Positions 1 through 8,363 of a stretch of 64,000 nt of DNA are shown here, piece after piece (the stretch's first letter is position 1; every line of letters starts with the position of its first letter). The notes beneath the pieces were generated by a model. It ran no database searches, had not been told where the DNA came from, and worked only from the letters and a program-made list of their open reading frames with translations. The DNA comes from Bradyrhizobium septentrionale (GTDB lineage Bacteria > Pseudomonadota > Alphaproteobacteria > Rhizobiales > Xanthobacteraceae): NCBI RefSeq assembly GCF_011516645.4, contig NZ_CP088285.1:992001-1056000 (forward strand), read 5' to 3'. The translations under genes were made by a program, and so were the position numbers.

Positions 1-1156
1 GCTTGGCAAAGTGATCCGTGGTCAGCTTGGTGCGCCGCTTGTTGAGCCCGAGCTTTTCGCAGGCGATCTCGAAGCGGCGGCCGATCATCCAGGCCATCGG
101 GCCGGTGCCCTTCATCCTTGTGCCCCATTGCGAGTCGTAATCGCGGCCGCCGCGCATGTCGCGGATCAGCGTGAAGACGTGGCGGTAGCGGTCGGGATAG
201 TTCGCCATCAGCCATTCGCGAAAGAGATCGCGGACCTCGAGCGGCAGCCGCAGCAGCACGTAGCTCGCCTCTTTGGCGCCGGCATGCACGGCGGCATCAA
301 GAATGCGCTCGATCTCGGAATCGTTCAGCGCCGGGATCACGGGCGCGACCATCACCGTGGTCGGGATGCAGGCGTCAGCCAGCCGCTTGATCGCCTCGAG
401 CCGCTTCGGCGGCGTCGACGCGCGCGGCTCCATGGTGCGGGCGAGCTTCGGGTCGAGCGTCGTCACCGACAGCGCGACCTTGGCGAGATTGCGCTTGGCC
501 ATCCGAGCCAGAATATCGATGTCGCGGGTCACCAGCGCCGACTTGGTCACGATGCCGACCGGATGGCCGGCGCGCTCCAAGACCTCAAGAATGCCGCGCA
601 TGATCTTCCGCTCGCGCTCGATCGGCTGGTACGGATCGGTGTTGGTACCGATCGCGATCATCCGCGCCTCGTAGTCCGGCGCCGCCAGCTCCTTCTCGAG
701 CAGCGCGGGCGCGTCCGGCTTGGCGAACAGTTTGGATTCGAAATCCAGCCCGGGCGACAGGCCGAGATAGGCGTGGGTCGGCCGCGCGAAGCAATAGACG
801 CAGCCATGCTCGCAGCCGCGATAGGGATTGATCGAGCGGTCGAAGCCGATGTCGGGCGAGTCGTTGCGGGTGATCACCTTGCGCGAGGTGTCGAGCGCCA
901 CACTGGTCTGGAACGGCGGCAGGTCGTCGAGGCTCTGCCAGCCGTCGTCGAAGGCTGTCCGCGCCTCGGCCTCGTAACGGCCGCTGGCGTTGGACTGCGC
1001 GCCTCGGCCGCGCCGCCGCTCGCGCTCGATCGCGACCGCGACCGCGACCGCAAGCTCGGGAAAAGGGGCAGGGACAGGCGAAGGTGCACCCGCCGGGTTA
1101 TCGGAGGGCGCCGTTACCGGCGGGTGCTTGAGGGCATGAGAGGATGCTCGGCTCAT
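1..1156 (-). CDS. PA0069-family radical SAM protein (3' end cut by window edge)
   Basis: The gene runs leftwards off the window, so only its first ~385 codons are seen. The radical SAM [4Fe-4S] motif CEHGCVYC (C-x3-C-x2-C) lies at residues 115-122, after an Arg-rich N-terminal stretch and a line reading DRSINPYRG that is typical of the PA0069/Rv2578c branch, which is related to spore photoproduct lyase. ATG at 1156 is the first start in a frame that then runs unbroken to the edge. A GAAC-N7-GAAC SOS-type box lies 24 bp upstream (1180-1194), which suggests LexA control. The substrate of this family is not established; a role in DNA damage is inferred from the family relation and the box. The long plus-strand frame over the same bases is its antisense shadow. 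Confidence 0.88.
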   Translation of the reverse strand, partial: MSRASSHALKHPPVTAPSDNPAGAPSPVPAPFPELAVAVAVAIERERRRGRGAQSNASGRYEAEARTAFDDGWQSLDDLPPFQTSVALDTSRKVITRNDSPDIGFDRSINPYRGCEHGCVYCFARPTHAYLGLSPGLDFESKLFAKPDAPALLEKELAAPDYEARMIAIGTNTDPYQPIERERKIMRGILEVLERAGHPVGIVTKSALVTRDIDILARMAKRNLAKVALSVTTLDPKLARTMEPRASTPPKRLEAIKRLADACIPTTVMVAPVIPALNDSEIERILDAAVHAGAKEASYVLLRLPLEVRDLFREWLMANYPDRYRHVFTLIRDMRGGRDYDSQWGTRMKGTGPMAWMIGRRFEIACEKLGLNKRRTKLTTDHFAK

Positions 1157-1179
1157 GTTCTGAAGCTAACACAGCCTGA

Positions 1180-1194
1180 GAACAAATCAAGAAC
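1180..1194 (-). promoter_or_regulatory. Putative LexA (SOS) box of the alphaproteobacterial type
   Basis: On the minus strand the site reads GTTCTTGATTTGTTC, the direct-repeat form GTTC-N7-GTTC recognised by LexA in many alphaproteobacteria. It ends 24 bp before the ATG of the radical SAM gene, where it would overlap the promoter. A TTGATT hexamer inside it could serve as the -35. The glycosyltransferase on the other side starts 126 bp away and is less likely to be controlled from here. Confidence 0.6.
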
Positions 1195-1319
1195 ATCGCT
1201 TGAGAAAATCCACAAAGTGATGGCGCAAAATTCTGCAGGCGAAAAGGCTGCTTTGAATATGACAAGGTGATAACACGGCCGGAGTTTTTCAACCGTTTGA
1301 GCCATCGAAGCCTCGAATC

Positions 1320-1889
1320 ATGCTGAGCGTGATCATTCCAACCGACGGCGTCGAGCGCACCGCGGTCGCGACATTGGCGGCGCTGGTGCCGGGCGCAGCC
1401 GCCGGCGTCATCCGCGAGGTGCTGCTGGTCGACCGCACCAACAGCGACGTGATGGAGCGCGTTGCCGACATCGCCGGCTGCGGTTTCCTGCGCTTCGAGG
1501 GCACGCGTGCCGCGGCACTTGCCGCCGGTGCAAAGCAGGCCCGCTCGCCCTGGCTGATGTTCCTGCATCCGGGCGCAGTGCTCGACGCGGGCTGGATCGA
1601 GGAAACCACCCAATTCATCCAGATGGTGGCAGCAAGCGGCAAGGACCGCGCCGGCATCTTCCGCTACGCCCGCGCGCCCTACACCGACCCCGGCCTGCGC
1701 GACGGCATCAAATTCGTCGCCCGGATGATCGTGGGCCCTTCGGCCGAACAGGGCCTTCTGATCGCGCGCGACCATTACGAGCGGATCGGCGGCTACCGGC
1801 CCGACGCCCGCCGCTCCGAGGCGCGGCTGCTGCGCCGGCTCGGCCGCTCCTCCCGCACCATGCTGCGCAGCCGGATCATGGTGGCGTAG
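1320..1889 (+). CDS. Small family-2-type glycosyltransferase
   Basis: The 189-residue protein begins with MLSVIIPT, the first beta strand of GT-A family 2 glycosyltransferases. It keeps the nucleotide-sugar half of the fold (EVLLVDRTNSD, then SPWLMFLHPGAVLDAGWI, where the usual DxD is replaced by HPGA). It is shorter than ordinary GT2 enzymes (230-300 residues) and has no membrane segment. Since the metal-binding DxD is not obvious, catalytic activity is uncertain. It is divergent from the radical SAM gene and 93 bp before a MarR-GNAT gene. Sugar donor and acceptor cannot be told from the sequence. Confidence 0.7.
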   Translation: MLSVIIPTDGVERTAVATLAALVPGAAAGVIREVLLVDRTNSDVMERVADIAGCGFLRFEGTRAAALAAGAKQARSPWLMFLHPGAVLDAGWIEETTQFIQMVAASGKDRAGIFRYARAPYTDPGLRDGIKFVARMIVGPSAEQGLLIARDHYERIGGYRPDARRSEARLLRRLGRSSRTMLRSRIMVA

Positions 1890-1955
1890 GGTTTCCGACC
1901 CGCAACGCCGCTTCGCGATGCCCTGAATGGGCCTTGCAAATCGGCCTTGCCATTT

Positions 1956-1993
1956 ATTTGATTCCGTCAAATAATATGTTTGATGAAATCAAA
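1956..1993 (+). promoter_or_regulatory. Tandem palindromic operators overlapping the MarR-GNAT start
   Basis: There are two perfect inverted repeats of the same half-site. ATTTGA-N5-TCAAAT lies at 1956-1972, and TTTGAT-GAA-ATCAAA at 1979-1993 spans the ATG at 1983. Centres are about 22 bp apart, two helical turns, so two dimers could bind one face. MarR proteins usually bind such AT-rich palindromes and repress their own genes, so autoregulation by the downstream product is inferred. Confidence 0.65.
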
Positions 1994-2924
1994 TTCTTTT
2001 GACACGATGCTCGAGAGCCAGGTCGCCGCGATCCGCGGCTTCAGCCGGTTCTACACCCGCAAGCTCGGCATCATCGAGCCGAAGCTGTTGCACTCCCCGT
2101 TCACGCTGCAGGAGGCGCGGATCATCTACGAGCTCGCGCATCGCGAGAACTGCACCGCGACCGAACTGGTGCGCGAGCTCGACCTCGATGCCGGCTTCGT
2201 CAGCCGCACGCTACAGGCGCTGCAGCGCCGCCAGATCGTGACGCGCAAGCCGTCGAAGGCCGACAAGCGCGTCAATGAGGTGGCGCTGACCGCCAAGGGC
2301 CGCACTGCTGCCGCCGATCTCGACCGCCGCTCGCGCAGCGAAGTCGGGGCGCTGCTGAAGCAGATGGACGGCGACCGCCGCGCCGCCGTGGTGCGTGCGA
2401 TGGGCACGATCGAGCAGTCGCTGGAGCCGCCGGCCGAGAAGCCGGCCGGCTTCCTGCTGCGCAGCCATCGCGTCGGCGATATCGGCTGGGTGATCTCGCG
2501 ACAGGGACGCGCCTACGCGGAGGAATATGGCTGGGACATCAGCTACGAGGCATTGGTGGCCGAGATCTGCGCGCAGTTTCTGCGGTCGTTCGATCCGGCT
2601 CGCGAGCAGTGCTGGATCGCGGAGGTCGACGGCGAGCCGGTCGGCTCGATCTTCCTGGTCAAGGCCGGCGACGGCCTCGCCAAGCTGCGGCTGCTGCTGG
2701 TGGAGGAGAAGGCGCGTGGGCTCGGCGTCGGCCGCGCGCTGGTCGAGCAATGCATCCGCTCCGCACGCGAGATGGGCTACACCAAGATGACGCTGTGGAC
2801 CCAGAGCATCCTGCTCGCCGCGCGCGGCATCTATGCCCGCACAGGCTTCCGCCGCGTGAAGGAAGAGAAGCACCACAGCTTTGGCGTCGACCTGGTCGGT
2901 GAGACCTGGGAGCTGGATTTGTAA
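1983..2924 (+). CDS. MarR-type regulator fused to GNAT N-acetyltransferase
   Basis: This 313-residue protein has a MarR winged helix-turn-helix in its first ~150 residues (TATELVRELDLDAGFVSRTLQAL, then the wing TRKPSKADKRVNEVALTAKG). A GNAT acetyltransferase fold follows from ~155 (LRLLLVEEKARGLGVGRALVEQC is the acetyl-CoA loop, R/Q-x-x-G-x-G/A type). MarR-GNAT fusions are known in bacteria; the acetyl acceptor is generally unknown. ATG at 1983 was chosen; a TTG one codon earlier is possible. The start codon sits inside an operator-like palindrome. The regulator part may sense a small molecule that the GNAT part modifies, but that is inference. Confidence 0.85.
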   Translation: MKSNSFDTMLESQVAAIRGFSRFYTRKLGIIEPKLLHSPFTLQEARIIYELAHRENCTATELVRELDLDAGFVSRTLQALQRRQIVTRKPSKADKRVNEVALTAKGRTAAADLDRRSRSEVGALLKQMDGDRRAAVVRAMGTIEQSLEPPAEKPAGFLLRSHRVGDIGWVISRQGRAYAEEYGWDISYEALVAEICAQFLRSFDPAREQCWIAEVDGEPVGSIFLVKAGDGLAKLRLLLVEEKARGLGVGRALVEQCIRSAREMGYTKMTLWTQSILLAARGIYARTGFRRVKEEKHHSFGVDLVGETWELDL

Positions 2925-2942
2925 GGCTCGCCCTTCTCCGTC

Positions 2943-3045
2943 GTCATTCCGGGGCGCGCGAAGCGCGAGCCCGGAATCCATTTCGCCGCAGGTTATGTGG
3001 CCCGATGGATTCCGGGCTCATCGCTGCGCGATGCCCCGGAATGAC
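2943..3045. repeat. Intergenic palindromic repeat, GTCATTCCGGGGC family
   Basis: Ends are an inverted repeat, GTCATTCCGGGGC (2943-2955) and GCCCCGGAATGAC (3033-3045), with an inner inverted pair around GGAATCCAT/ATGGATTCC. It fills the gap between two convergent genes. A relative lies at 6270-6388. Confidence 0.8.
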
Positions 3046-3047
3046 AG

Positions 3048-3611
3048 TCAGGCGCTCGCCCCTTTGGCCTTCGGGCGGCGCAGATGTTCGTCCAGCCGCG
3101 GCATGATCTCGACGAAATTGCAGGGCCGCGTGCGGTAGTCGAGCTGCGCGGCCAGAATGCCGTCCCAGCCGTCGCGGCAGGCGCCGGGTGATCCGGGCAG
3201 GCAGAAGATGAAGGTGGCGCCGGCGACGCCCGCGGTGGCGCGGCTCTGGATCGTCGATACGCCGATCTTGGCGTGGCTCAGCATGTGGAAGGCGATCGAA
3301 AAGCCGTCCATCCGCTTCTCGAACAGCGGCTCGACCGCCTCCGGTGTCACGTCGCGGCCGGTGAAGCCGGTGCCGCCGGTGGTGATGACGGCATCGACGC
3401 CCGGATCCGCGATCCAGCGCCGGATCACGGCGCGGATCGCCTCGACATCGTCGGTGACGATCTCGCGCGCCGCGAGCTTGTGGTCGGCCGCGGTCAGACG
3501 ATCGGCCAGCGTGGTGCCCGACTTGTCATCCGCCAGCGTGCGGCTGTCGGAAATCGTCAGCACCGCGATGTTGAGCGGGATGAATGATTTGGATTCGTCG
3601 ATCGAAGACAT
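3048..3611 (-). CDS. moaB: Molybdenum cofactor biosynthesis protein B
   Basis: The 187-residue product matches the MoaB/MogA family. It has LNIAVLTISDSRT near the N-terminus, the molybdopterin-binding TTGGTGFTGRDVTPEA in the middle, and LPGSPGACRDGW near the end, with usual length for MoaB. The family acts on molybdopterin, adenylating it before metal insertion in the paralogues that have been tested. ATG at 3611 is preferred over upstream in-frame starts because a GAAAGG ribosome site precedes it and homology begins here. It stands alone between repeats, convergent with the MarR-GNAT gene. Confidence 0.92.
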   Translation of the reverse strand: MSSIDESKSFIPLNIAVLTISDSRTLADDKSGTTLADRLTAADHKLAAREIVTDDVEAIRAVIRRWIADPGVDAVITTGGTGFTGRDVTPEAVEPLFEKRMDGFSIAFHMLSHAKIGVSTIQSRATAGVAGATFIFCLPGSPGACRDGWDGILAAQLDYRTRPCNFVEIMPRLDEHLRRPKAKGASA

Positions 3612-3636
3612 CTCGCACCCTTTCCCGCCCACCGAC

Positions 3637-3783
3637 GTCATCCTGCGGTGCGCGCCTTGCGGTGCACTTGCACCGCTGGGCGAGCCTCGAAGGATGGGCC
3701 GCAGGTTCCGCCATCCTTCGAGGCTCGCCAAGAGGCGAACACCTCCCGAGTGAGCGCATTCTCGCGCTCACCCGGGGATGACG
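3637..3783. repeat. Intergenic palindromic repeat, CCTCGAAGGATGG family
   Basis: Outer ends GTCATCC and GGATGAC are inverted. An inner pair, CCTCGAAGGATGG and CCATCCTTCGAGG, forms a long hairpin, and GAGTGAGCGCATTCTCGCGCTCAC gives a second. It lies between moaB and the metallopeptidase gene. Confidence 0.7.
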
Positions 3784-3797
3784 CTACCAGCACACGG

Positions 3798-4733
3798 CTA
3801 CAAGCTACCGCCGAACGTGTTGCAGGCCTGCACGGTGCCCTGCTGGTAGCCCCGCATGAACCACTCCTTGCGCTGCGCGGCGGAGCCGTGGGTGAAGGAG
3901 TCGGGCACCACCCTGCCCGTGGCCTGCCGTTGCAGCGTGTCGTCGCCGATCGCATTTGCGGTGGTCAGCGCGGCGTCGATGTCGCCGGCCTCGAGGAAGC
4001 CCGGCCGCTTTTTCTCCTCGCGGTTGACCCAGACGCCGGAGAGGCAATCGGCCTGCAGCTCGACCTTGACCTGCAGCGCGTTGGCCTCGGCCTTGCTGCC
4101 GGCCTGTTGCTGCAGCCGGTTCACCCGCGGGATGATGCCGAGCAGGTTCTGGATGTGATGGCCGGCCTCATGCGCGATGATATAAGCCGCGGTGAACTTG
4201 CAGGCGTTGCCCGAGCAGCCGCGGAAGCGGGTCTCGACCTCGCGGAAGAAGCCGGTGTCGAGGAAGATGGTCTTGTCCGGCGGGCAGTAGAACGGCCCCA
4301 TCGCCGACTGCGCCATGCCGCAGCGGCCGCCATTGGTGGCGTTGCGGAACAGCACGATCTTCGGACCGGTGTAGGTCTGGCCTGAGGCCTGGAAGATCTC
4401 GCTCCAGCGGTCGTCGATTTCACCCAAGATGCCGGCGATCATGCTGCCCATCTCGTCGGTCGGCGCGCCGCGCTTGGCCTGCCCGCCCGACGACTGCCGG
4501 TCGGTCTGATAGGTCGGCGCCTGGCCGCCGCCGGTGAGAATCTCGGCGCCGCCGATCAGGATGCGCGGATCGATACCGAAGGCGTAGCCGAGCAGCCCGA
4601 GCACGATGACAGTGCCGATGCCGAGCCCGCCGCCGCCCATCGGAATCCCGAAGCCGCCGCCACCGCCGCCTCCTCCGCTGTCGTCGCGACGGTCTTCGAT
4701 GTCGTCGCTGCGACGGAAATCATCATAGCGCAT
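3798..4733 (-). CDS. Neutral zinc metallopeptidase, YpfJ family
   Basis: The 311-residue product starts with a charged segment, a glycine-rich stretch (~residues 19-40) and one membrane segment (~40-58). The peptidase domain follows, with HEAGH (HExxH zinc site) at about 188-192 and a C-terminal SFTHGSAAQRKEWFMRGY, a signature of the YpfJ/KPN_02809 group. It is likely membrane-anchored with the catalytic part outside the cytoplasm; its substrate is unknown. ATG at 4733 was chosen because AAAGGA precedes it at good spacing; an upstream in-frame ATG lacks homology. Confidence 0.9.
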   Translation of the reverse strand: MRYDDFRRSDDIEDRRDDSGGGGGGGGFGIPMGGGGLGIGTVIVLGLLGYAFGIDPRILIGGAEILTGGGQAPTYQTDRQSSGGQAKRGAPTDEMGSMIAGILGEIDDRWSEIFQASGQTYTGPKIVLFRNATNGGRCGMAQSAMGPFYCPPDKTIFLDTGFFREVETRFRGCSGNACKFTAAYIIAHEAGHHIQNLLGIIPRVNRLQQQAGSKAEANALQVKVELQADCLSGVWVNREEKKRPGFLEAGDIDAALTTANAIGDDTLQRQATGRVVPDSFTHGSAAQRKEWFMRGYQQGTVQACNTFGGSL

Positions 4734-5016
4734 GGCGGTTTCCTTTATTCCGGTCGGCGCCCCAATGCGGGACACTCCAACCTAAAATTTCCGTTCTGTT
4801 AATCAATATCCTGCCCGGCAACAATTGCCTAGTCCAAGACGCACATCGTTTGCAGTGCGAACGGCCGCAGGCAGCGGGCAATTTACCGGTCGAATCGTGC
4901 CGGTTTGATGATCCGCAGAATTTTTCGCAGAACGCGCTGAAGTTGCAGCACAACGCTGATGACATTGCGCCGCGGCGTTCGAAAGATGCTGCAATCTTTT
5001 GCATGAAGATTTCCAA

Positions 5017-5032
5017 TTAAGTCGATTTTTAC
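5017..5032 (+). promoter_or_regulatory. CtrA-like box upstream of ccrM
   Basis: TTAA-N7-TTTAC differs by one base from the CtrA consensus TTAA-N7-TTAAC and lies 81 bp before the ccrM start. CtrA activates ccrM in Caulobacter, so the position makes sense, but the match is short and imperfect. Confidence 0.4.
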
Positions 5033-5093
5033 TTTGCCGGGTCAATGTGGCGCCAGTCGGTTGTTTAGTCCCGCGTCGCCGACAGCGTCGCCT

Positions 5094-6246
<1,153 letters not shown>

Positions 6247-6269
6247 GCGGGCCGCACAATCTTTCCTTC

Positions 6270-6388
6270 GTCATTCCCCGGTGCGCAATTGCGCACCTGA
6301 GGGCTCGCGTAAGCGAGAGCCCGGGATCCATACTCACGATCGTGGTTATGGATTCCGGGCTCGCCGCGTTGCGGCGCCCCGGAATGAC
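6270..6388. repeat. Intergenic palindromic repeat with GTGCGCAATTGCGCAC core
   Basis: Ends GTCATTCCCCGG and GGCGCCCCGGAATGAC are inverted. Inside lies the perfect 16-bp palindrome GTGCGCAATTGCGCAC (6281-6296), which recurs at 9310-9325 and 29530-29545 in other repeats. Confidence 0.8.
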
Positions 6389-6487
6389 GAGGGAAGAGAT
6401 GACGCCGTCTTGAACGCGGCCGCCTTGTGACGCCGCAGCGGCAGGCCTACAATCCACCCGTCACTTGCCGTTTCGATTGGTCGCCCG

Positions 6488-6814
6488 ATGCGAAGACAAT
6501 CCGAGACATTGCTGCTGGTGCCGCTGCTGCCGGTCTTCCTGCTCGGCATGTTTCCGATGCTGCTGATCGGCCTGCTCGGATCTTTCGGCCTGATCATCTT
6601 CGGCATCCTGCTGGTCTCTGTCGGACTGACGCTCGGGCTCGAGGCGCATGGCGAGTTCAACCAGGAGATCATCGTCCACGGCTATGCCCGCGGCTCCGAA
6701 CGCGCGACGCAGCTCTCTCACCTGCATGCCGCGATGCGCTCCGCCGTCGTGCTGGAGATCGCGGGCGCAGCCCTGGTCGCAGCCGGCATCGCCGGCTTCT
6801 GCTGGTTCGGTTGA
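6488..6814 (+). CDS. Small two- or three-span membrane protein
   Basis: A 108-residue hypothetical protein. Two adjacent hydrophobic segments (~8-25 and ~28-48) form a hairpin, then a soluble stretch with EAHGEFNQEIIVHGYARGSERATQLSHLHAAM, then a C-terminal membrane segment (~86-106). No family is recognised. Hydrophobicity, codon use and position between ccrM and a GST gene on the same strand support a real gene. The two downstream genes may share its transcript, but the 126-bp gap leaves this open. Confidence 0.6.
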   Translation: MRRQSETLLLVPLLPVFLLGMFPMLLIGLLGSFGLIIFGILLVSVGLTLGLEAHGEFNQEIIVHGYARGSERATQLSHLHAAMRSAVVLEIAGAALVAAGIAGFCWFG

Positions 6815-6940
6815 CCGGCGCGTTACGCGCAGCTGCCTCACAAACTCGTCGGTTGCGAAGCGCGGCGAAATTTGCGCATGAGGGGCCGTCCGCGGTCCTC
6901 GCAGGCTGCGTGCCGGTCACACCCCAAAGGAGACCCTTTC

Positions 6941-7621
6941 ATGCTCAAATTCTATTTCAACGGTTCGCCGAACCCGACCAAGGTCGCGCTGTTCCTCGAG
7001 GAGTCCGGGCTGCCGTTCGAGTCGATCGCGGTCGACACCCGCAAGGGCGACCAGTTCACGCCGGACTATTTGAAGATCAACCCGAACGCCAAGGTGCCGG
7101 CGATCGACGACAACGGCACGACGGTATTCGATTCCAATGCCATCCTGCTCTATCTCGCCGAGAAGACCGGCAAATTCCTGCCGACCAACCGCGCCGAACT
7201 GCTGTCCTGGCTGATGTTCGTCGCAACCGGTGTCGGGCCGTATTCGGGGCAGGCCGTGCACTTCAAGCATTTTGCGCCGAAGGACCAGAACCACGACTAC
7301 GCCCATAACCGCTACCAGTACGAGGCCGATCGCCACTACAAGATCCTCGACGGTCATCTCGCGGGCCGCCGCTACATGGCCGGCGACAGCTACTCGATCG
7401 TCGACATGGCGCTGTGGGGCTGGGCGCGGATGTTGCCCTTCAAGCTCGGCGACGACGCCTATGCGAGGTACCCGCATGTCAAGCGCCTGGTCGACGAGAT
7501 CTCGGCGCGTCCCGCGGCCGCCAGGGCGATCGCGCTGAAGGACAAGTTCACCTTCAAGGCCGAGATGGACGACGAGGCTCGCCGCAACATGTTCAAGCAC
7601 ATGACGACCAAGGTGGCGTGA
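6941..7621 (+). CDS. Glutathione S-transferase family protein
   Basis: The 226-residue product has an N-terminal thioredoxin-like domain (KFYFNGSPNPTKVALFLEESGLPF, then NAKVPAIDD and the glutathione gamma-glutamyl contact DSNAILLYLAE) and an all-alpha C-terminal domain with YSIVDMALWGWARM. It resembles YfcG/YghU-like bacterial GSTs, many of which reduce disulfides rather than conjugate glutathione. ATG at 6941 has AAAGGAGA at ideal distance; in-frame starts upstream lack homology. A hairpin just after the stop should end transcription. Confidence 0.9.
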   Translation: MLKFYFNGSPNPTKVALFLEESGLPFESIAVDTRKGDQFTPDYLKINPNAKVPAIDDNGTTVFDSNAILLYLAEKTGKFLPTNRAELLSWLMFVATGVGPYSGQAVHFKHFAPKDQNHDYAHNRYQYEADRHYKILDGHLAGRRYMAGDSYSIVDMALWGWARMLPFKLGDDAYARYPHVKRLVDEISARPAAARAIALKDKFTFKAEMDDEARRNMFKHMTTKVA

Positions 7622-7645
7622 GCCCATCGCCCCATCGACAACAAG

Positions 7646-7667
7646 ACGGCGCCCTCTCGGGCGCCGT
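7646..7667 (+). terminator. Hairpin terminator after GST gene
   Basis: ACGGCGCCC-TCTC-GGGCGCCGT is a perfect 9-bp stem with a four-base loop, 25 bp after the stop and followed by a T-rich TCTCGTTTG. Confidence 0.75.
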
Positions 7668-7691
7668 TCTCGTTTGTGCCGCGCGCGGCCA

Positions 7692-7770
7692 GAGCTTCGG
7701 TTCTGATTGAATCAGAACCGAAGCTCCAGCTTTTTGTTTTGACGCGTTTACTTCACGCGAACCGACGCCC
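7692..7770. repeat. Long hairpin plus GACGCGTTT...CACGCG repeat unit
   Basis: A 17-bp perfect inverted repeat (7692-7708 with 7710-7726, one-base centre GATT-G-AATC) is followed by CAGCTTTTTGTTTTG and a GACGCGTTTACTTCACGCGAAC unit. It sits between convergent genes and could terminate both. A second copy of the last unit is at 8228-8250; a related element is at 61879-61930. Confidence 0.7.
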
Positions 7771-7771
7771 A

Positions 7772-8194
7772 CTATGCCGGAAACGCGCCGAGCGCCTTCT
7801 CGGTCAGAACCGAGTCGCAATATTCCCGCACCTCCTTGATGCGGCCGTCGTCGAAGCGGAACACCAGGCAATAATCGTTGTCGTAGCGCTGACCCTGCTT
7901 GGTGAGGTTGTTGCCCTTGGCCTCGACCACGACGATGTCGCCGTCGGCGATGATGCGATGCGCGACGGTGCGGCCGCGCTCGACCAGTTTGGAGCGAACA
8001 TGGCCGTGCAGGTCATTCATGATCGATGGCTTGCCGGTGAAGGTGCGCGACCAGGAATATTGCCCGGTCACGGTCCAGATCGCATCGTCGGCAAGCGTTG
8101 CCATGAACAGCGAATTCTCGCGCACCGCGGGATCGGCGCTGCCCGCGATCACGAACATCTCCTGCACCAGTTTCTTGTTGTCGGCTGCGCTCAT
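7772..8194 (-). CDS. NTF2/SnoaL-like protein
   Basis: The 140-residue product has the cone-shaped NTF2-like pattern: a first helix region (NKKLVQEMFVIAGSADPAV), ADDAIWTVTGQYSWSRTFTGKPSI, then beta strands ending CLVFRFDDGRIKEVREYCDSVL. This fold includes ketosteroid isomerases, dehydratases and non-enzymatic proteins, so no reaction can be assigned. ATG at 8194 was chosen over upstream in-frame starts since homology and a GGAGA site begin here. It is divergent from a LysR regulator 170 bp away, which suggests that regulator controls it. Confidence 0.8.
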   Translation of the reverse strand: MSAADNKKLVQEMFVIAGSADPAVRENSLFMATLADDAIWTVTGQYSWSRTFTGKPSIMNDLHGHVRSKLVERGRTVAHRIIADGDIVVVEAKGNNLTKQGQRYDNDYCLVFRFDDGRIKEVREYCDSVLTEKALGAFPA

Positions 8195-8227
8195 GGCGCG
8201 TCTCCTTGCGATGGGTTGGCTCTGGTT

Positions 8228-8300
8228 TGACGCGTTTTCTTCACGCGAACCGGTACCCATCCCGCATCAAGTGCGGGACAGGCTTCGAAAACGCTTGCGC
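8228..8300. repeat. Copy of the GACGCGTTTTCTTCACGCG repeat unit
   Basis: GACGCGTTTTCTTCACGCGAACCGG recalls 7739-7765, with a CGCGT/ACGCG hairpin, followed by CCCGCATCAAGTGCGGG and TTCGAAAACGCTTG. It lies between the divergent NTF2-like and LysR genes. Confidence 0.6.
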
Positions 8301-8338
8301 TCCATCCTGCGGCACCGGCGCGCATTCTTCCAATCGAT

Positions 8339-8362
8339 AGGTGGTATGATATATATTCACCT
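8339..8362 (+). promoter_or_regulatory. Possible LysR binding site at the LysR start
   Basis: AGGTG (8339-8343) and CACCT (8358-8362) form an inverted repeat around 14 AT-rich bases. It lies immediately before the preferred LysR start and between divergent genes, the usual place of LysR sites. The arms are short, so this is tentative. Confidence 0.35.
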
Positions 8363-8363
8363 G

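Noticed and set aside
11-1270. 419-codon plus-strand frame at the left edge
   Set aside because: Antisense of the radical SAM gene, whose cluster motif is clear on the other strand.
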